Under the pieces are notes generated by a model, which saw nothing but the letters and a program-made list of their open reading frames with translations, was not told the origin of the DNA and did not search any database. Below are positions 10,231-18,133 of a stretch of DNA of 64,000 nucleotides, in pieces (positions within the stretch are counted from its first letter, which is position 1; every line of letters begins with the position of its first letter). Source of the DNA: Sulfuritalea sp. (GTDB taxonomy: Bacteria > Pseudomonadota > Gammaproteobacteria > Burkholderiales > Rhodocyclaceae). A program made the translations under genes and the position numbers. The DNA is taken from assembly GCA_022842325.1 (NCBI GenBank), contig JALHPU010000005.1, positions 1 through 64,000 on the forward strand, given 5' to 3'.

Positions 10231-10997
10231 TACTTTTCCCCTTTGAATAGTTTTTCACATGGGCAGTGCTGGGTGGCGATTTTTTTACGGTTGCAATATT
10301 GCAAACAAGCCTCGTACGTCTTGCCGAACAGATCAACCCCGTACCATCCACCCTTTCCGTCGTGAATCATTTCACCGCAACTACCCGGCCCCTCATACCG
10401 CACAGCGTCCCGCTGGATGGTCTTGGAGTTGCCGTTGAGTTTCTTGACAAGCTCTACCGTGACGATGGGCTGCACCTTGATCATTGGTTCATTGGTCACT
10501 GTTGAGAGCGTTAAATTGATAGTCTTGAATTCAGACGGCAATTCGGACACCGGAATACGCTGCCACGCCTTGCCGTCATGCTTGAAGAAGGCATATGGGG
10601 GGCTTGGTCGCCCCCATTTGTTTTCTGAAAGACATGCCCATGGCTGTGCAACGATGTAAGGTGTTCCGTTCGCTATGTGCAGTGCCATCAGAAGGAAGTT
10701 TTTCCCTCCGATGTTTTCATCGTATTCATCCTTGAAGGTGAGGGTCTTGTTGGCATTGGGCATGGTGAAGGTGATCTCTTGCTCCTTGATCGTTCCCGAC
10801 TGACCGATTTCATGCCGCCCGCCATAACTTTGCGAACGCTTGACGACGATTTTGCTGCCGTCATGCAGCAGCACTTCTTCCTTCCAGCTCACACCACCGA
10901 ATCCAAACAATCCCGCCTCTGCGTTCATGCTCGCCCCCATCAGGAATAGAAATCCAAATTTTGCTATTTGCTTCAACCACTGATAGTTTGGATTCAT
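10230..10997 (-). CDS. Secreted protein coupled to the RTX lipase (copy 2), possible immunity or accessory factor
   Basis: This 255-residue protein has a signal peptide (hydrophobic stretch KFGFLFLMGASM, cleavage likely after AEA at about residue 28), so it should act in the periplasm or be exported. I chose the ATG at 10997 because GGAGGAAGGC lies just upstream; longer in-frame starts would read through the transposon flank. It shares blocks WKEEVLLHDG, VKRSQSYGGR, NKWGRP-PPY and AWQRI with the protein at 12197-12940, and a Cys-rich tail is present only here. Its TAA overlaps the ATG of the RTX lipase by one base, so translation is coupled. Proteins encoded next to lipase-type toxins are often their immunity proteins; here that role is inference only. 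I do not recognise a named family. Confidence 0.8.
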   Translation of the reverse strand: MNPNYQWLKQIAKFGFLFLMGASMNAEAGLFGFGGVSWKEEVLLHDGSKIVVKRSQSYGGRHEIGQSGTIKEQEITFTMPNANKTLTFKDEYDENIGGKNFLLMALHIANGTPYIVAQPWACLSENKWGRPSPPYAFFKHDGKAWQRIPVSELPSEFKTINLTLSTVTNEPMIKVQPIVTVELVKKLNGNSKTIQRDAVRYEGPGSCGEMIHDGKGGWYGVDLFGKTYEACLQYCNRKKIATQHCPCEKLFKGEK

Positions 10998-11037
10998 GCC
11001 GCCTTCCTCCATGCCACGTCGCTCGATGCTCGAAGCT

Positions 11038-11069
11038 GCTGGCCGCCGTATCGCCAGCGCCGACTTTTT
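11038..11069 (-). repeat. Dispersed REP-like repeat upstream of the RTX accessory gene
   Basis: Read on the minus strand this is head AAAAAGTCGGC followed by a hairpin: GCTGGC at 11038-11043 (plus) pairs with GCCAGC at 11053-11058, with loop CGCCGTATC. It lies three bases from the right-hand arm CAAAGGGGTCAG of the RAYT unit and about 50 bases upstream of the start codon at 10997. A copy at the same relative position precedes the paralogous gene at 12940. Confidence 0.7.
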
Positions 11070-11071
11070 GC

Positions 11072-11091
11072 CAAAGGGGTCAGAGTCATTT
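11072..11091. repeat. Left inverted end of the RAYT unit
   Basis: The 20 bases are the exact reverse complement of 11879-11898. The GGGGTCAGAGTC core is a known type of motif beside IS200-like/RAYT genes in proteobacteria. Confidence 0.85.
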
Positions 11092-11124
11092 CGCTTTTCA
11101 TTTCCCATAATTTTTTCTCCATTT

Positions 11125-11859
11125 TCAAAATCCAAATCCCTGTTGTTCAGTCAGAGCCGCTGACGATTCGCGCTCGTCGCCCGGTGCCCTTCCCCGCTTG
11201 CCGGTATTGCGCCGTATGCCCAACCGGGCGCAAATGGCTTCGGCAAAGCGCTCGCTCCCCAATGGCATGCCCAGCTTCAATGCCTGACGAACGTCGCTGG
11301 CTGCGTCGGCATCCAGTTGCGGACGAAACAGCGCCCGGTAGGCATGGCAGCGTGACGCGGGTTCGACATCAAGGCCGAGGTAGAGCGGGTGCGGGGTCAA
11401 GCGGGCGTCGGGCTGGGCCAGGCTGTTGGCCCGGTAGCTGGACCAGCGGTAGCCGCCGGGATCAGCGACCATCCCTGCACGCACCGGATTCAGTTCGATG
11501 TAACGCATGCACGCCAGGAGATAACTTTCCGCCTGAACGACACTTGACTTGTAGCGCCCTTCCCACAGGCTGCCGGTGCGTCGATACTGGCGATTGGCGT
11601 ATTGCACGTAGCGACGGCCCAGCGATTGCATCAGGCGCGCCGGCGCACCTGATACTGCCGGCGTGAGCAGCAAATGGACATGGTTGGTCATCAGCACATA
11701 GGCGTGGATCGCGCAGCCGCAATCGCGAGCCGCTTCTTCGAGCCAATGGAGGTAACACTGGTAGTCCTCCTCGGCGAAGAAGCATGGCTCGCGATTGATG
11801 CCGCGCTGAACGATGTGCAGCGGGTAGTCGGGAAGCAGGATGCGCGGGCGACGTGGCAT
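11125..11859 (-). CDS. REP-associated tyrosine transposase (IS200-like, Y1_Tnp)
   Basis: The 244-residue protein starts at ATG 11859 and has the pattern of the RAYT/TnpA_REP family: N-terminal PRRPRILLPDYPLHIVQRG, the HUH metal motif HVHLLLTP at about residues 60-67, the conserved RRYVQYANRQYRRTGSLWEG block, the ARMRY-like CMRYIELNPVRA stretch with the likely nucleophilic Tyr, and YRWSSYRAN. Such enzymes cut and join single-stranded DNA at REP hairpins and are usually single-copy domesticated genes rather than active insertion sequences. The tail after about residue 215 is rich in charged residues and continues to near the inverted end. Reading frame and motifs appear intact. Confidence 0.92.
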   Translation of the reverse strand: MPRRPRILLPDYPLHIVQRGINREPCFFAEEDYQCYLHWLEEAARDCGCAIHAYVLMTNHVHLLLTPAVSGAPARLMQSLGRRYVQYANRQYRRTGSLWEGRYKSSVVQAESYLLACMRYIELNPVRAGMVADPGGYRWSSYRANSLAQPDARLTPHPLYLGLDVEPASRCHAYRALFRPQLDADAASDVRQALKLGMPLGSERFAEAICARLGIRRNTGKRGRAPGDERESSAALTEQQGFGF

Positions 11860-11876
11860 GTCAGATGCTCAGAAAG

Positions 11877-12158
11877 TCAAATGACTCTGACCCCTTTGGT
11901 TGCCCGAGCAGCCAGACCAAAGTCAGCCAAAAGATCTGGATTACTAAGCGGATTCCTCGGCTTATCGTAGGTACCGGCGTAGGAGATGATGATCTCGGTG
12001 CCGTTCATGAAGGTGGCAGCCTCAAATCCGGTGGCGTTGTCCTGCGGACTCCGGGAAATCATATTCCACCCGATCGGAATCGGGAACTTGTTTGCGTCGG
12101 GCCGTGTATCGCGATAAGAAGCGCCAGCCATCAATGCGTATTCAATAGTAGTCGTCAT
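11877..12158 (-). pseudogene. Truncated paralogue of the RTX lipase N-terminus
   Basis: The 93 codons from ATG 12158 align with residues 1-85 of the RTX lipase: YALMA-ASY, NKFP-P-GW, GFEA-TF, G-E--ISYAGTY. The last six residues (KGVRVI) are encoded by the inverted end of the RAYT unit, and the nucleophile region GHSLGG is gone. The gene follows the paralogous secreted protein (12197-12940) just as the intact lipase follows its partner. It is therefore the stump of an older copy of the two-gene cassette. Confidence 0.85.
11879..11898. repeat. Right inverted end of the RAYT unit
   Basis: Exact reverse complement of 11072-11091. It overlaps the last codons of the truncated RTX gene. Confidence 0.85.
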
Positions 12159-12196
12159 GATGTGATCCTTGAGTGATTGGGCTTGAGATGAACGAA

Positions 12197-12940
12197 CTAC
12201 TTCGCGTTTCTATCCACCATGCCACGAGCCACAGGATCATTTGGCATAATCCAATAGCCTTTGTATTGAATGAGTTCTTCGCAATTCACCGCCGACCCCT
12301 CGGTTCCCCGCTTCACGGGTTCGCGCAGAATCGAACGTAGTTCGGCTTGCCGCAGACTCTGGTTGATTGACTGGACAGCATCAGTTGGTACGTAACCAAG
12401 TTTGGCGGCGGCGCGCTCGATGTCTTCTTCGCGTCCGTTATTTATGATCACATTGGTGTTTGTGAACACACTTGGCAGTTCCGTCAAGGCAATGCGCTGC
12501 CAAGCCGCGCCGTCGTATCTGAAGAGCACATACGGCGGGTTGGGACGCCCCCATTTGTTGTAGGCAAGGCAAAGATTGGGCATTGCCACGACGTAGGGCG
12601 TGTCATTCAGCACATGCAGCGCAAGAACTTGAAAATTCGCCCGCCCCACGTCCTGACTGAACTCGCTTACCCATTTGACCGACTTGCCCGAACCGGGCAA
12701 CTGGAACGTCAAGACATGTTCCTTGATCGGAGGACTCTGCCCCGGCTCACGTCGTCCGCCATAGCTTTGCGAACGCTTAACGATGATCTTTTTGCCATCA
12801 TGGAGCAGCACTTCTTCTTTCCAACTGAAATCTTCGGAACCAAACAATCCAGCTTCTGCGCTCATGCTCACCCCCAATGTCAAGATCGAAATCACTAAGC
12901 ACAATCCATTGCGCACCATCGAAATATGTTTGCCGCTCAT
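12197..12940 (-). CDS. Secreted protein paralogue (copy 1) beside the truncated RTX lipase
   Basis: The 247-residue protein has a signal peptide (LCLVISILTLGVSM, cleavage after AEA at about residue 30) and shares the blocks WKEEVLLHDG, VKRSQSYGGR, LALHVLN-TPYVVA, NKWGRPNPPYV and AWQRI with the protein at 10230-10997; the C-terminal thirds differ. The ATG at 12940 is preferred because GGAGGAGGAAGGC precedes it directly; the frame can extend five codons to a GTG. It is intact although its neighbouring RTX gene is broken. Survival of the small gene after loss of the large one would fit an immunity protein, but this is inference. Confidence 0.78.
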   Translation of the reverse strand: MSGKHISMVRNGLCLVISILTLGVSMSAEAGLFGSEDFSWKEEVLLHDGKKIIVKRSQSYGGRREPGQSPPIKEHVLTFQLPGSGKSVKWVSEFSQDVGRANFQVLALHVLNDTPYVVAMPNLCLAYNKWGRPNPPYVLFRYDGAAWQRIALTELPSVFTNTNVIINNGREEDIERAAAKLGYVPTDAVQSINQSLRQAELRSILREPVKRGTEGSAVNCEELIQYKGYWIMPNDPVARGMVDRNAK

Positions 12941-12987
12941 GCCTTCCTCCTCCACTGCATATCGTTATCCGCCATCAGTCTTCGCTC

Positions 12988-13011
12988 ACCGCCTCGCCAG
13001 CGCCGACTTTT
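12988..13011 (-). repeat. Dispersed REP-like repeat upstream of the copy-1 secreted protein
   Basis: The plus strand carries CGCCAGCGCCGACTTTT, identical to the core at 11052-11068. It lies about 50 bases upstream of ATG 12940, the same distance as the copy before ATG 10997, so it was part of the duplicated unit. Only a weak hairpin (CGCT/AGCG) is visible here. Confidence 0.65.
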
Positions 13012-13067
13012 CAATTCCGTCATTCGTTGCATGTTTTCTTCCTCCCTGTTCATTCGAACTATTCCCC

Positions 13068-14501
13068 TTACCGTTCTCTCAAACTTTCGTTACCGTGCTG
13101 CAACAGCGGACTCAGGAAATACTCGATCACGCGCCGCTTGCCGGTCTTGATTTCCACGGTGACCGCCATGCCGGCGGAGAGATGCACAGTCTTGTCTTCC
13201 ACCTGCATCGTGGCGCGCTGCAATCTGGCCCGCGTGGAATAAATCAGCCCGCGCTTTTCATCGTTGATGGCGTCGTGCGAGACGTGGGTGAGGCTGGCGG
13301 GGATGGTGCCGTACTTGGTGAAGGGGAAGGTTTCGATCTTGACTTCCGCCACCTGCCCGGCATTGACGAAGCCGATGTCCTTGTTTTCTAGAAAGGCCTC
13401 CACTTCCAGCGCGTCGTCCTTGGGCACGATGACCATCAGCGCCTGCGCCGGGGTGACCACGCCGCCGACGGTGCGCACGGCCAGCTGCTGCACGGTGCCG
13501 TCGACCGGCGCGGTCAGCGTCATCAGTTTGCCGCGGGTGTCTGACTTGAGCAGTTCCTGGCCGAAGCCGGTGGCTTTCTGCTCGGCTTCGTTGAGGGTGT
13601 CCAGCGCCAGGTGGCGGGTTTCGGCGACGGCCGAGTTGCGCTGGCCTTTGGCTTCGTCGATGGCGGCGGCGAGTTCCTTGAGGCGGCTACGCTGGGTTTC
13701 GAGGTCGGCTTCCTGTTCGATGCGCGCCTGTTCCTTTTCCAGGTAGCCGTGTTTGGAGATGAAGTTCTTTGCCACCAGACCCTTGAAGTCCTCTGCGCGC
13801 TGGCGCGCGATGGGCACGGTCTGTTCGAGCTTCCTGACGATCTCCTGGGTGGAGCGACGCTCGGCTTCGCGCTTGGCGATTTCGGCGTCGATGCGCGTGA
13901 TGCGCGCCTGGTATTCGCCGTACTGGCCGTCGAGGATGCGCTGCTCCTGCGCGAGGCGTTCGGCACTGATATTGGCCTGAGGCTCGATGCGCGGCGGCTT
14001 GCCGGCGGCGAGCGCAGCGAGCAGGCCGCGGGCGCGGGCGGCTTGCAGCCGGGCGGTGGTCAGGTCGTTGGCGGTGCGCGTGCTGTCGGCCAGGGCCATC
14101 GTCGCATCGAGTTCGACTAGCACCTGGCCGGCCTTGACGGATTGTCCATCGACCACATGGATGGCCTTGACCGCCGCGGTTTCGATCGGCTGGATCAGCT
14201 TGCTGCCGGCATTGGGCACGATCTTGCCCTGTGCCGTGGCGACCACGTCGATCTTGCCGAAGATGGCCCACAGTACGGCGATTAAGGCGAAGGCCATCAA
14301 CAGCCAGGCAACGATGCGCGGCGCGGGCGAGACCGGGGTTTCCTGCAATTCGAGCGCGGCGGGGAGGAATTGCGCCTCGTGCGGCAGGCGCGGCGGCGGG
14401 TCGAGCTCTTTGCGGATTTTCCAGACGTGGTTGAAGACGGTGGCGTAGCGCTTGAGCAGGTCGAGGGTGGCTTGCAGGCGGAGGGTGAGGGCTTGGGTCA
14501 T
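13068..14501 (-). CDS. hlyD: Type I secretion membrane-fusion protein, HlyD family
   Basis: The 477-residue protein bridges the inner-membrane ABC exporter and an outer-membrane TolC channel. It has a cytoplasmic N-terminus of about 60 residues, one membrane segment (IVAWLLMAFALIAVLWAIF, about residues 62-80), the biotinyl-lipoyl half-motif KLIQPIETAAVKAIHVVDGQ at about 105-125, a long heptad-rich coiled coil (about 140-290) and the C-terminal MAVTVEIKTGKRRVIEYFLSP typical of HlyD. Length matches E. coli HlyD (478). Its ATG overlaps the stop of the GIY-YIG gene (ATGA). The natural cargo is the RTX lipase downstream. The partner hlyB lies upstream behind an insertion. Confidence 0.95.
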   Translation of the reverse strand: MTQALTLRLQATLDLLKRYATVFNHVWKIRKELDPPPRLPHEAQFLPAALELQETPVSPAPRIVAWLLMAFALIAVLWAIFGKIDVVATAQGKIVPNAGSKLIQPIETAAVKAIHVVDGQSVKAGQVLVELDATMALADSTRTANDLTTARLQAARARGLLAALAAGKPPRIEPQANISAERLAQEQRILDGQYGEYQARITRIDAEIAKREAERRSTQEIVRKLEQTVPIARQRAEDFKGLVAKNFISKHGYLEKEQARIEQEADLETQRSRLKELAAAIDEAKGQRNSAVAETRHLALDTLNEAEQKATGFGQELLKSDTRGKLMTLTAPVDGTVQQLAVRTVGGVVTPAQALMVIVPKDDALEVEAFLENKDIGFVNAGQVAEVKIETFPFTKYGTIPASLTHVSHDAINDEKRGLIYSTRARLQRATMQVEDKTVHLSAGMAVTVEIKTGKRRVIEYFLSPLLQHGNESLRER

Positions 14502-14989
14502 GGCTTTGTCTCGCGCCCTTCCTTCGACAGGCTCAGGACGATCGGAAAGACGGGCTCAGGGCGAACGGAGGTCTGGCGTTCGTGGTGAGCCTCGGAGCGA
14601 ACGGAGGATTGCCGTTCGTGGTGAGCCGTGAGCTTGTCGAACGGTCGAACCACCAACTGCCCTTCCTTCGACGGGCTCAGGGCGATCGGAGAGACAGGCT
14701 CTGGACGAACGGATGAACGCGCCAGACGCGAGACTTCGGCCCAGTCGCCCCGGATCATTGCCTCCTTCTTCTTGCGACCCCAGCCCTTGATTTGCTGCTC
14801 CGACGCCAGGGCTTCCTCGCGCGTGACGAAGTCTTGCGAGAAGACGCATTCGAGGGGGCGGCGATTGAAGGTATAGCAGTTCGGAATCGCCCCCGACGAA
14901 TGCTGGGCGATCCTGCTTTCGAGGTTGTCCGTGTGGCCGGTGTAATAGCTGCCGTCGGCACACCGGAGGATGTAGACCCAGAAACTCAT
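14498..14989 (-). CDS. GIY-YIG nuclease domain protein with repeat-derived tail
   Basis: Residues 1-90 form a compact GIY-YIG domain (VYILRCADGSYYTGHT, then RIAQHSSG, REEALASEQQIKGWGRKKKEAMI), like the small UPF0213/YhbQ-type proteins, which are predicted single-strand nucleases. The remaining 70 residues are translated from the local repeat array: SVRPEP and LSPSKEG recur there. The ancestral protein was therefore probably about 95 residues, extended by repeat insertion until the frame ran into hlyD, whose start overlaps this stop by four bases. The gene probably arrived between hlyB and hlyD with the flanking repeats. Confidence 0.8.
   Translation of the reverse strand: MSFWVYILRCADGSYYTGHTDNLESRIAQHSSGAIPNCYTFNRRPLECVFSQDFVTREEALASEQQIKGWGRKKKEAMIRGDWAEVSRLARSSVRPEPVSPIALSPSKEGQLVVRPFDKLTAHHERQSSVRSEAHHERQTSVRPEPVFPIVLSLSKEGRETKP
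14515..14740. repeat. Left copy of TTCGACGGGCTCAGGGCGAACGG repeat cluster
   Basis: Several units of the widespread proteobacterial repeat TTCGACRGGCTCAGGRCGA are strung together. Bases 14611-14675 (GTTCGTGGTGAGCCGTGAGC and onward) recur almost identically at 15171-15235, and both clusters end in GAACGGATGAACGCGCCAGAC. The two clusters thus form direct repeats around the GIY-YIG core. Confidence 0.85.
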
Positions 14990-15003
14990 TGCGCCTCCTT
15001 TGC

Positions 15004-15292
15004 GTGCCCTTCGACAGGGCCTGTCCTGAGCCAGTCGAAGGGCTCAGGGCGAACGGGGTGATGCCATTCGTGGTGAGGCGTGCGCCCTTCGACGGGCTCA
15101 GGGCGAACGGATGGTTGCCGTTCGTGGTGAGGCGTGTGCCCTTCGACGGGCTCAGGGCGAACGGATGGTTGGCGTTCGTGGTGAGCCGTGAGCTTGTCGA
15201 ACGGTCGAACCACCAACTGCCCTTCCTTTGACGGACTCAGGACGAGAGGAAGGAAGGGCGCAGGGCGAACGGATGAACGCGCCAGACCCAAG
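15004..15292. repeat. Right copy of the same repeat cluster
   Basis: At least four units of CCCTTCGACGGGCTCAGGGC are present, two of them followed by GAACGGATGGTTGSCGTTCG spacers. An inverted pair CCCTTCGAC / GTCGAAGGG at 15007-15043 could fold. The spacing is irregular and the units are not CRISPR repeats. Confidence 0.85.
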
Positions 15293-15302
15293 AGTGGTTG
15301 AT

Positions 15303-15330
15303 AAACACAACACAAGTGTTTAATATTTGC
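15303..15330 (+). promoter_or_regulatory. Probable hicAB promoter/operator palindrome
   Basis: AACAC-AA-GTGTT at 15309-15320 is a perfect inverted repeat, overlapping a wider AAACAC/GTGTTT pair, and is followed by an AT-rich TTTAATATT that could serve as -10 region. It ends a few bases before the hicA start, where HicB-type antitoxins usually bind to repress their own operon. Confidence 0.5.
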
Positions 15331-15333
15331 CCC

Positions 15334-15513
15334 ATGAACTCGAAGCAGATGAAGAAATGGCTGGAACAACAGGGCGCCACATTCCTGCCTGCGAGAGGGT
15401 CGCATCTGAAAGTTTTTCTGAACGGGCGGCAGACGATCCTGCCCATGCACGGCACGGCGGAACTCGGCAGGGGCCTGGAGGCCGCCATCAAACGTCAGCT
15501 TGGCTTGAAGTGA
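15334..15513 (+). CDS. hicA: HicA-type mRNA interferase toxin
   Basis: The 59-residue protein has the HicA double-stranded RNA-binding fold pattern: NSKQMKKWLEQQGATFLPARGSH, with the catalytic His in RGSHLKVF, then a short TILPMHGTAELGRGLEAAIKRQLGL helix. ATG 15334 gives the standard family length; upstream codons run into the operator. It cleaves mRNA when HicB is degraded. hicB follows nine bases downstream. The pair is on the opposite strand to hlyB and hlyD and sits between them. Confidence 0.93.
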   Translation: MNSKQMKKWLEQQGATFLPARGSHLKVFLNGRQTILPMHGTAELGRGLEAAIKRQLGLK

Positions 15514-15522
15514 GGACAGATC

Positions 15523-15939
15523 ATGTTTGACTACCCCGTTATTCTGACGCCCGACGATGGCACGATACTGGTGACTTTCCCCGACGTGCCCGAGGCGATC
15601 ACCTTTGGCGCCGACACGGACGAAGCGCTGATGTATGCCATCGACGCGCTTGAATCCGCGCTGTCGTTCTATGTTGATGACCGCAAGCCGCTGCCTATTC
15701 CGAGCAAACCGAAGCGCGGGCAGAAGACGGTGCGTCCCTCGGCACTGGAATGCGCCAAGCTCGGTGTGTACCAGGCCATGATGGAACAGGGAATCCGCAA
15801 GTCGGAACTGGCCCGCCGCCTGGGCTGGCACATGCCGCAGGTGGATCGGTTGTTCGATCTGAAGCATGCCTCGCGGCTCGACCAGATCGAAGCGGCGGCG
15901 CGGGCGCTGGGACGGCAAGTTGAGGTGTCGGTTACTTAG
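15523..15939 (+). CDS. hicB: HicB-type antitoxin with C-terminal DNA-binding domain
   Basis: The 138-residue protein has the N-terminal HicB RNase-H-like fold (FDYPVILTPDDGTILVTFPDVPEAITFG...EALMYAIDALESAL) and a C-terminal helix-turn-helix (KSELARRLGWHMPQVDRLFD). It should neutralise HicA and bind the palindrome before hicA. Its stop is eight bases from the convergent end of hlyB. Confidence 0.93.
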   Translation: MFDYPVILTPDDGTILVTFPDVPEAITFGADTDEALMYAIDALESALSFYVDDRKPLPIPSKPKRGQKTVRPSALECAKLGVYQAMMEQGIRKSELARRLGWHMPQVDRLFDLKHASRLDQIEAAARALGRQVEVSVT

Positions 15940-15946
15940 CATTTGC

Positions 15947-18133
15947 TCACCCCTGCTGCATCCGGTGCAGCCGCGAGTAATGCCCGGCTTCGTGCCTTAG
16001 CAACTCGGCATGACTGCCCTGCTCGACGATCTGGCCGCGATCGAGGACCACGATGCGGTTGGCGTCCCGCACCGCACTCAGCCGGTGGGCGATGATCAGC
16101 ACGGTGCGGCCGTGGCAGATGGCCTTCATGTTGTTCTGGATGATGCGTTCGGATTCGTAGTCGAGCGCGCTGGTGGCTTCGTCGAAGATCAGGATGCGCG
16201 GGTTGCCGATCAGGGCGCGGGCGATCGCGATGCGCTGGCGCTGGCCGCCCGATAACGTCGAGCCGTGCTCGCCGACCAGGGTGTCGTAGCCTTCGGTGAG
16301 TTCGAGGATGAATTCGTGCGCGCCGGAGAGTTTGGCGGCGGCCATCACGGCTTCAATCGGCAGGCCGGGGTCGGAGAGCGCGATGTTGTCGCGGATGCTG
16401 CGGTTGAACAGCATGTTCTCCTGCAGCACGACGCCGATCTGGCGCCGCAGGCTCGAACTGTCGGCCATTGCCAGATCGATGCCGTCGACCAGCACGCGGC
16501 CGCGTTCGGGCAGGTAGAGGCGTTGCGCCAGTTTCGCCAGCGTGCTCTTGCCCGAGCCGGAGCGGCCGACGATGCCGATGACTTCGCCGGCGGCGATGTC
16601 GAGGGCAATGCCGCGCAGCACTTCGGGGCCGTCGGGGCGATAGCGGAATACCACTTCGTCGAACTCGATCCTGCCGGCCAGCGGCGGCAGCGTGGTACCC
16701 GAACGCCCACCCTGGCCGCCCTGCCCGCCCGGCTTGGCCAGTTCGGTACGGGTGTTGAGGATGTCGCCCAGGCGCTGCACCGAGATGCCGGTCTGCTGGA
16801 AGTCGGTCCATAGTTGCGCGAGGCGCATCACCGGGGTGGCGACCCTGCCGGCAAGCATGTTGAAGGCGATCAGCTGACCGAGGCTGAGGCTGCCATCCAT
16901 CACCAGCTTCGCGCCCAGCCACATGGTGACCAGCGTCACCAGTTTGCCGATCAGGCTGACGCCTTCGTGCGCCAGCGTGCCCAGGGTTGCCGTGCGAAAG
17001 CCGGCCGCAACATAGGCGGCGACCTGGCTGTCCCAGCGGCGGATCATCTGCGGTTCGACCGCCATGGCCTTGACGGTGTCGATGCCGTTGATGGTTTCGA
17101 CCAGAAAGGCCTGGTTCTCGGCGCCACGGTTGAACTTCTCGTGCAGGCGGGCGCGCAGCAGTGGCGTGATACCGACGGAAAGGATCACATAGCAGGGCAA
17201 CGAGAGCACCACGACCAGCGTCAGCCAGCCGCTATAGACCAGCATGACGCCGATGAAGACCACCGAGAACAGCAGGTCGAGCACCAGGGTAATGGCATTG
17301 CCGGTGAGGAACTGGCGGATGTTCTCCAGTTCGCGCACGCGCGCCACGGTGTCGCCCACGCGGCGCGCCTGGAAGTAGGCCAGCGGCAGGTTGAGCAGAT
17401 GGCGGAACAGGCGCGCGCCGAGCTCGACATCGATGCGGCTGGTGGTGTGGGCGAAGACGTAGCTGCGGATGCCGGAAAGCACCACCTCGAACAGCATGAC
17501 CACCAGCAGGCCGATGGCGATCACGTCGAGCGTGGTCATGCCGCGATGGACCAGCACCTTGTCCATCACCACCTGGAAGAACAGCGGCGTGACCAGGGCG
17601 AAGAGCTGCAGCACGAAGGAGACCAGCAGCACTTCGCCGAGCAGCTTGCGGTACTTGACCACCGCCGGGATGAACCAGCTGAAGTCGAACTTCGCCAGTT
17701 CGCCGGCGAGCGAAGCGCGCGAGGCGAACAGGATCAGTTCGCCGCTCCAGCGCGCTTCGAACTCGGCGGCAGACAGTACCTGCGGGCGTTCGACGGCGGG
17801 GTCGTGGATCAGCACCTGGTCGCCGTCGATGCGGGCGAGGATGACGAAGCGACCGTCCTTGCCGACGGCCAGCGCCGGCAGCGGGGTCTGCGCCAGGCGG
17901 GCCAGTTCGGTACGCACCTGCTTTGCCTTGAGGCCGAGCTGTTTGGCGGCGAGCAGGATTTGCGGCGCGCCGAAATCCCGGCCCGGCTCGCGAAAATCAT
18001 GCGCCAGCTGGTCGGCGTCGGCGGCGATGTTGTGGAAGCGTGCCAGCATGACCAGGCCGACCAGGCCGGTGTCGGTCGCCTGTGGCGGCTCCGGCGGCGG
18101 CGTGTCGCCGGCGCCGACTCTTGCCAGATGCAC
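15947..18133 (-). CDS. hlyB: Type I secretion ABC exporter, HlyB family
   Basis: The protein aligns with E. coli HlyB over its whole length. Near the N-terminus is a C39-peptidase-like domain in which the catalytic Cys position is not Cys ([10 protein letters not shown]), so it binds cargo but does not cleave it. Then come the six-helix membrane domain ([36 protein letters not shown]) and the nucleotide-binding domain with Walker [13 protein letters not shown], signature [15 protein letters not shown] and Walker [16 protein letters not shown]. The start is uncertain: GTG 18133 gives 728 residues (HlyB 707), while the frame stays open to TTG 18358. A dispersed repeat encodes part of the N-terminal lead (VGAGDTPP). 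It exports unfolded RTX protein powered by ATP. Confidence 0.93.
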   Translation of the reverse strand: MHLARVGAGDTPPPEPPQATDTGLVGLVMLARFHNIAADADQLAHDFREPGRDFGAPQILLAAKQLGLKAKQVRTELARLAQTPLPALAVGKDGRFVILARIDGDQVLIHDPAVERPQVLSAAEFEARWSGELILFASRASLAGELAKFDFSWFIPAVVKYRKLLGEVLLVSFVLQLFALVTPLFFQVVMDKVLVHRGMTTLDVIAIGLLVVMLFEVVLSGIRSYVFAHTTSRIDVELGARLFRHLLNLPLAYFQARRVGDTVARVRELENIRQFLTGNAITLVLDLLFSVVFIGVMLVYSGWLTLVVVLSLPCYVILSVGITPLLRARLHEKFNRGAENQAFLVETINGIDTVKAMAVEPQMIRRWDSQVAAYVAAGFRTATLGTLAHEGVSLIGKLVTLVTMWLGAKLVMDGSLSLGQLIAFNMLAGRVATPVMRLAQLWTDFQQTGISVQRLGDILNTRTELAKPGGQGGQGGRSGTTLPPLAGRIEFDEVVFRYRPDGPEVLRGIALDIAAGEVIGIVGRSGSGKSTLAKLAQRLYLPERGRVLVDGIDLAMADSSSLRRQIGVVLQENMLFNRSIRDNIALSDPGLPIEAVMAAAKLSGAHEFILELTEGYDTLVGEHGSTLSGGQRQRIAIARALIGNPRILIFDEATSALDYESERIIQNNMKAICHGRTVLIIAHRLSAVRDANRIVVLDRGQIVEQGSHAELLRHEAGHYSRLHRMQQG
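18091..18120 (-). repeat. Dispersed REP-like repeat in the N-terminal codons of hlyB
   Basis: On the minus strand GAGTCGGCGCCGGCGACAC matches the repeat head. CCGGCG at 18091-18096 pairs with CGCCGG at 18106-18111. It encodes VGAGDT just before the conserved HlyB N-terminus. Confidence 0.6.

Larger units (their letters stand above)
11072..11898 (-). mobile_element. RAYT (REP-associated tyrosine transposase) unit with 20-bp inverted ends
   Basis: The 827-bp unit is bounded by a perfect 20-bp inverted repeat, CAAAGGGGTCAGAGTCATTT at 11072-11091 and its exact complement at 11879-11898. It contains one gene for a Y1-type transposase. Its right end coincides with the point where the RTX gene copy at 11877-12158 is truncated, so insertion or recombination at this unit probably broke that gene. 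No target-site duplication is evident, which is expected for this class. Confidence 0.8.

Noticed and set aside
15004..15292. Possible CRISPR array in the regularly worded repeats
   Set aside because: Units vary in length and sequence, spacers are themselves repeated, and no cas gene is near. It is the common GGGCTCAGGGCGAACGG dispersed repeat.
14986..15942. 318-codon minus-strand frame across hicAB
   Set aside because: It is antisense to hicA and hicB, both of which have clear family signatures, and its second half is translated repeat DNA.
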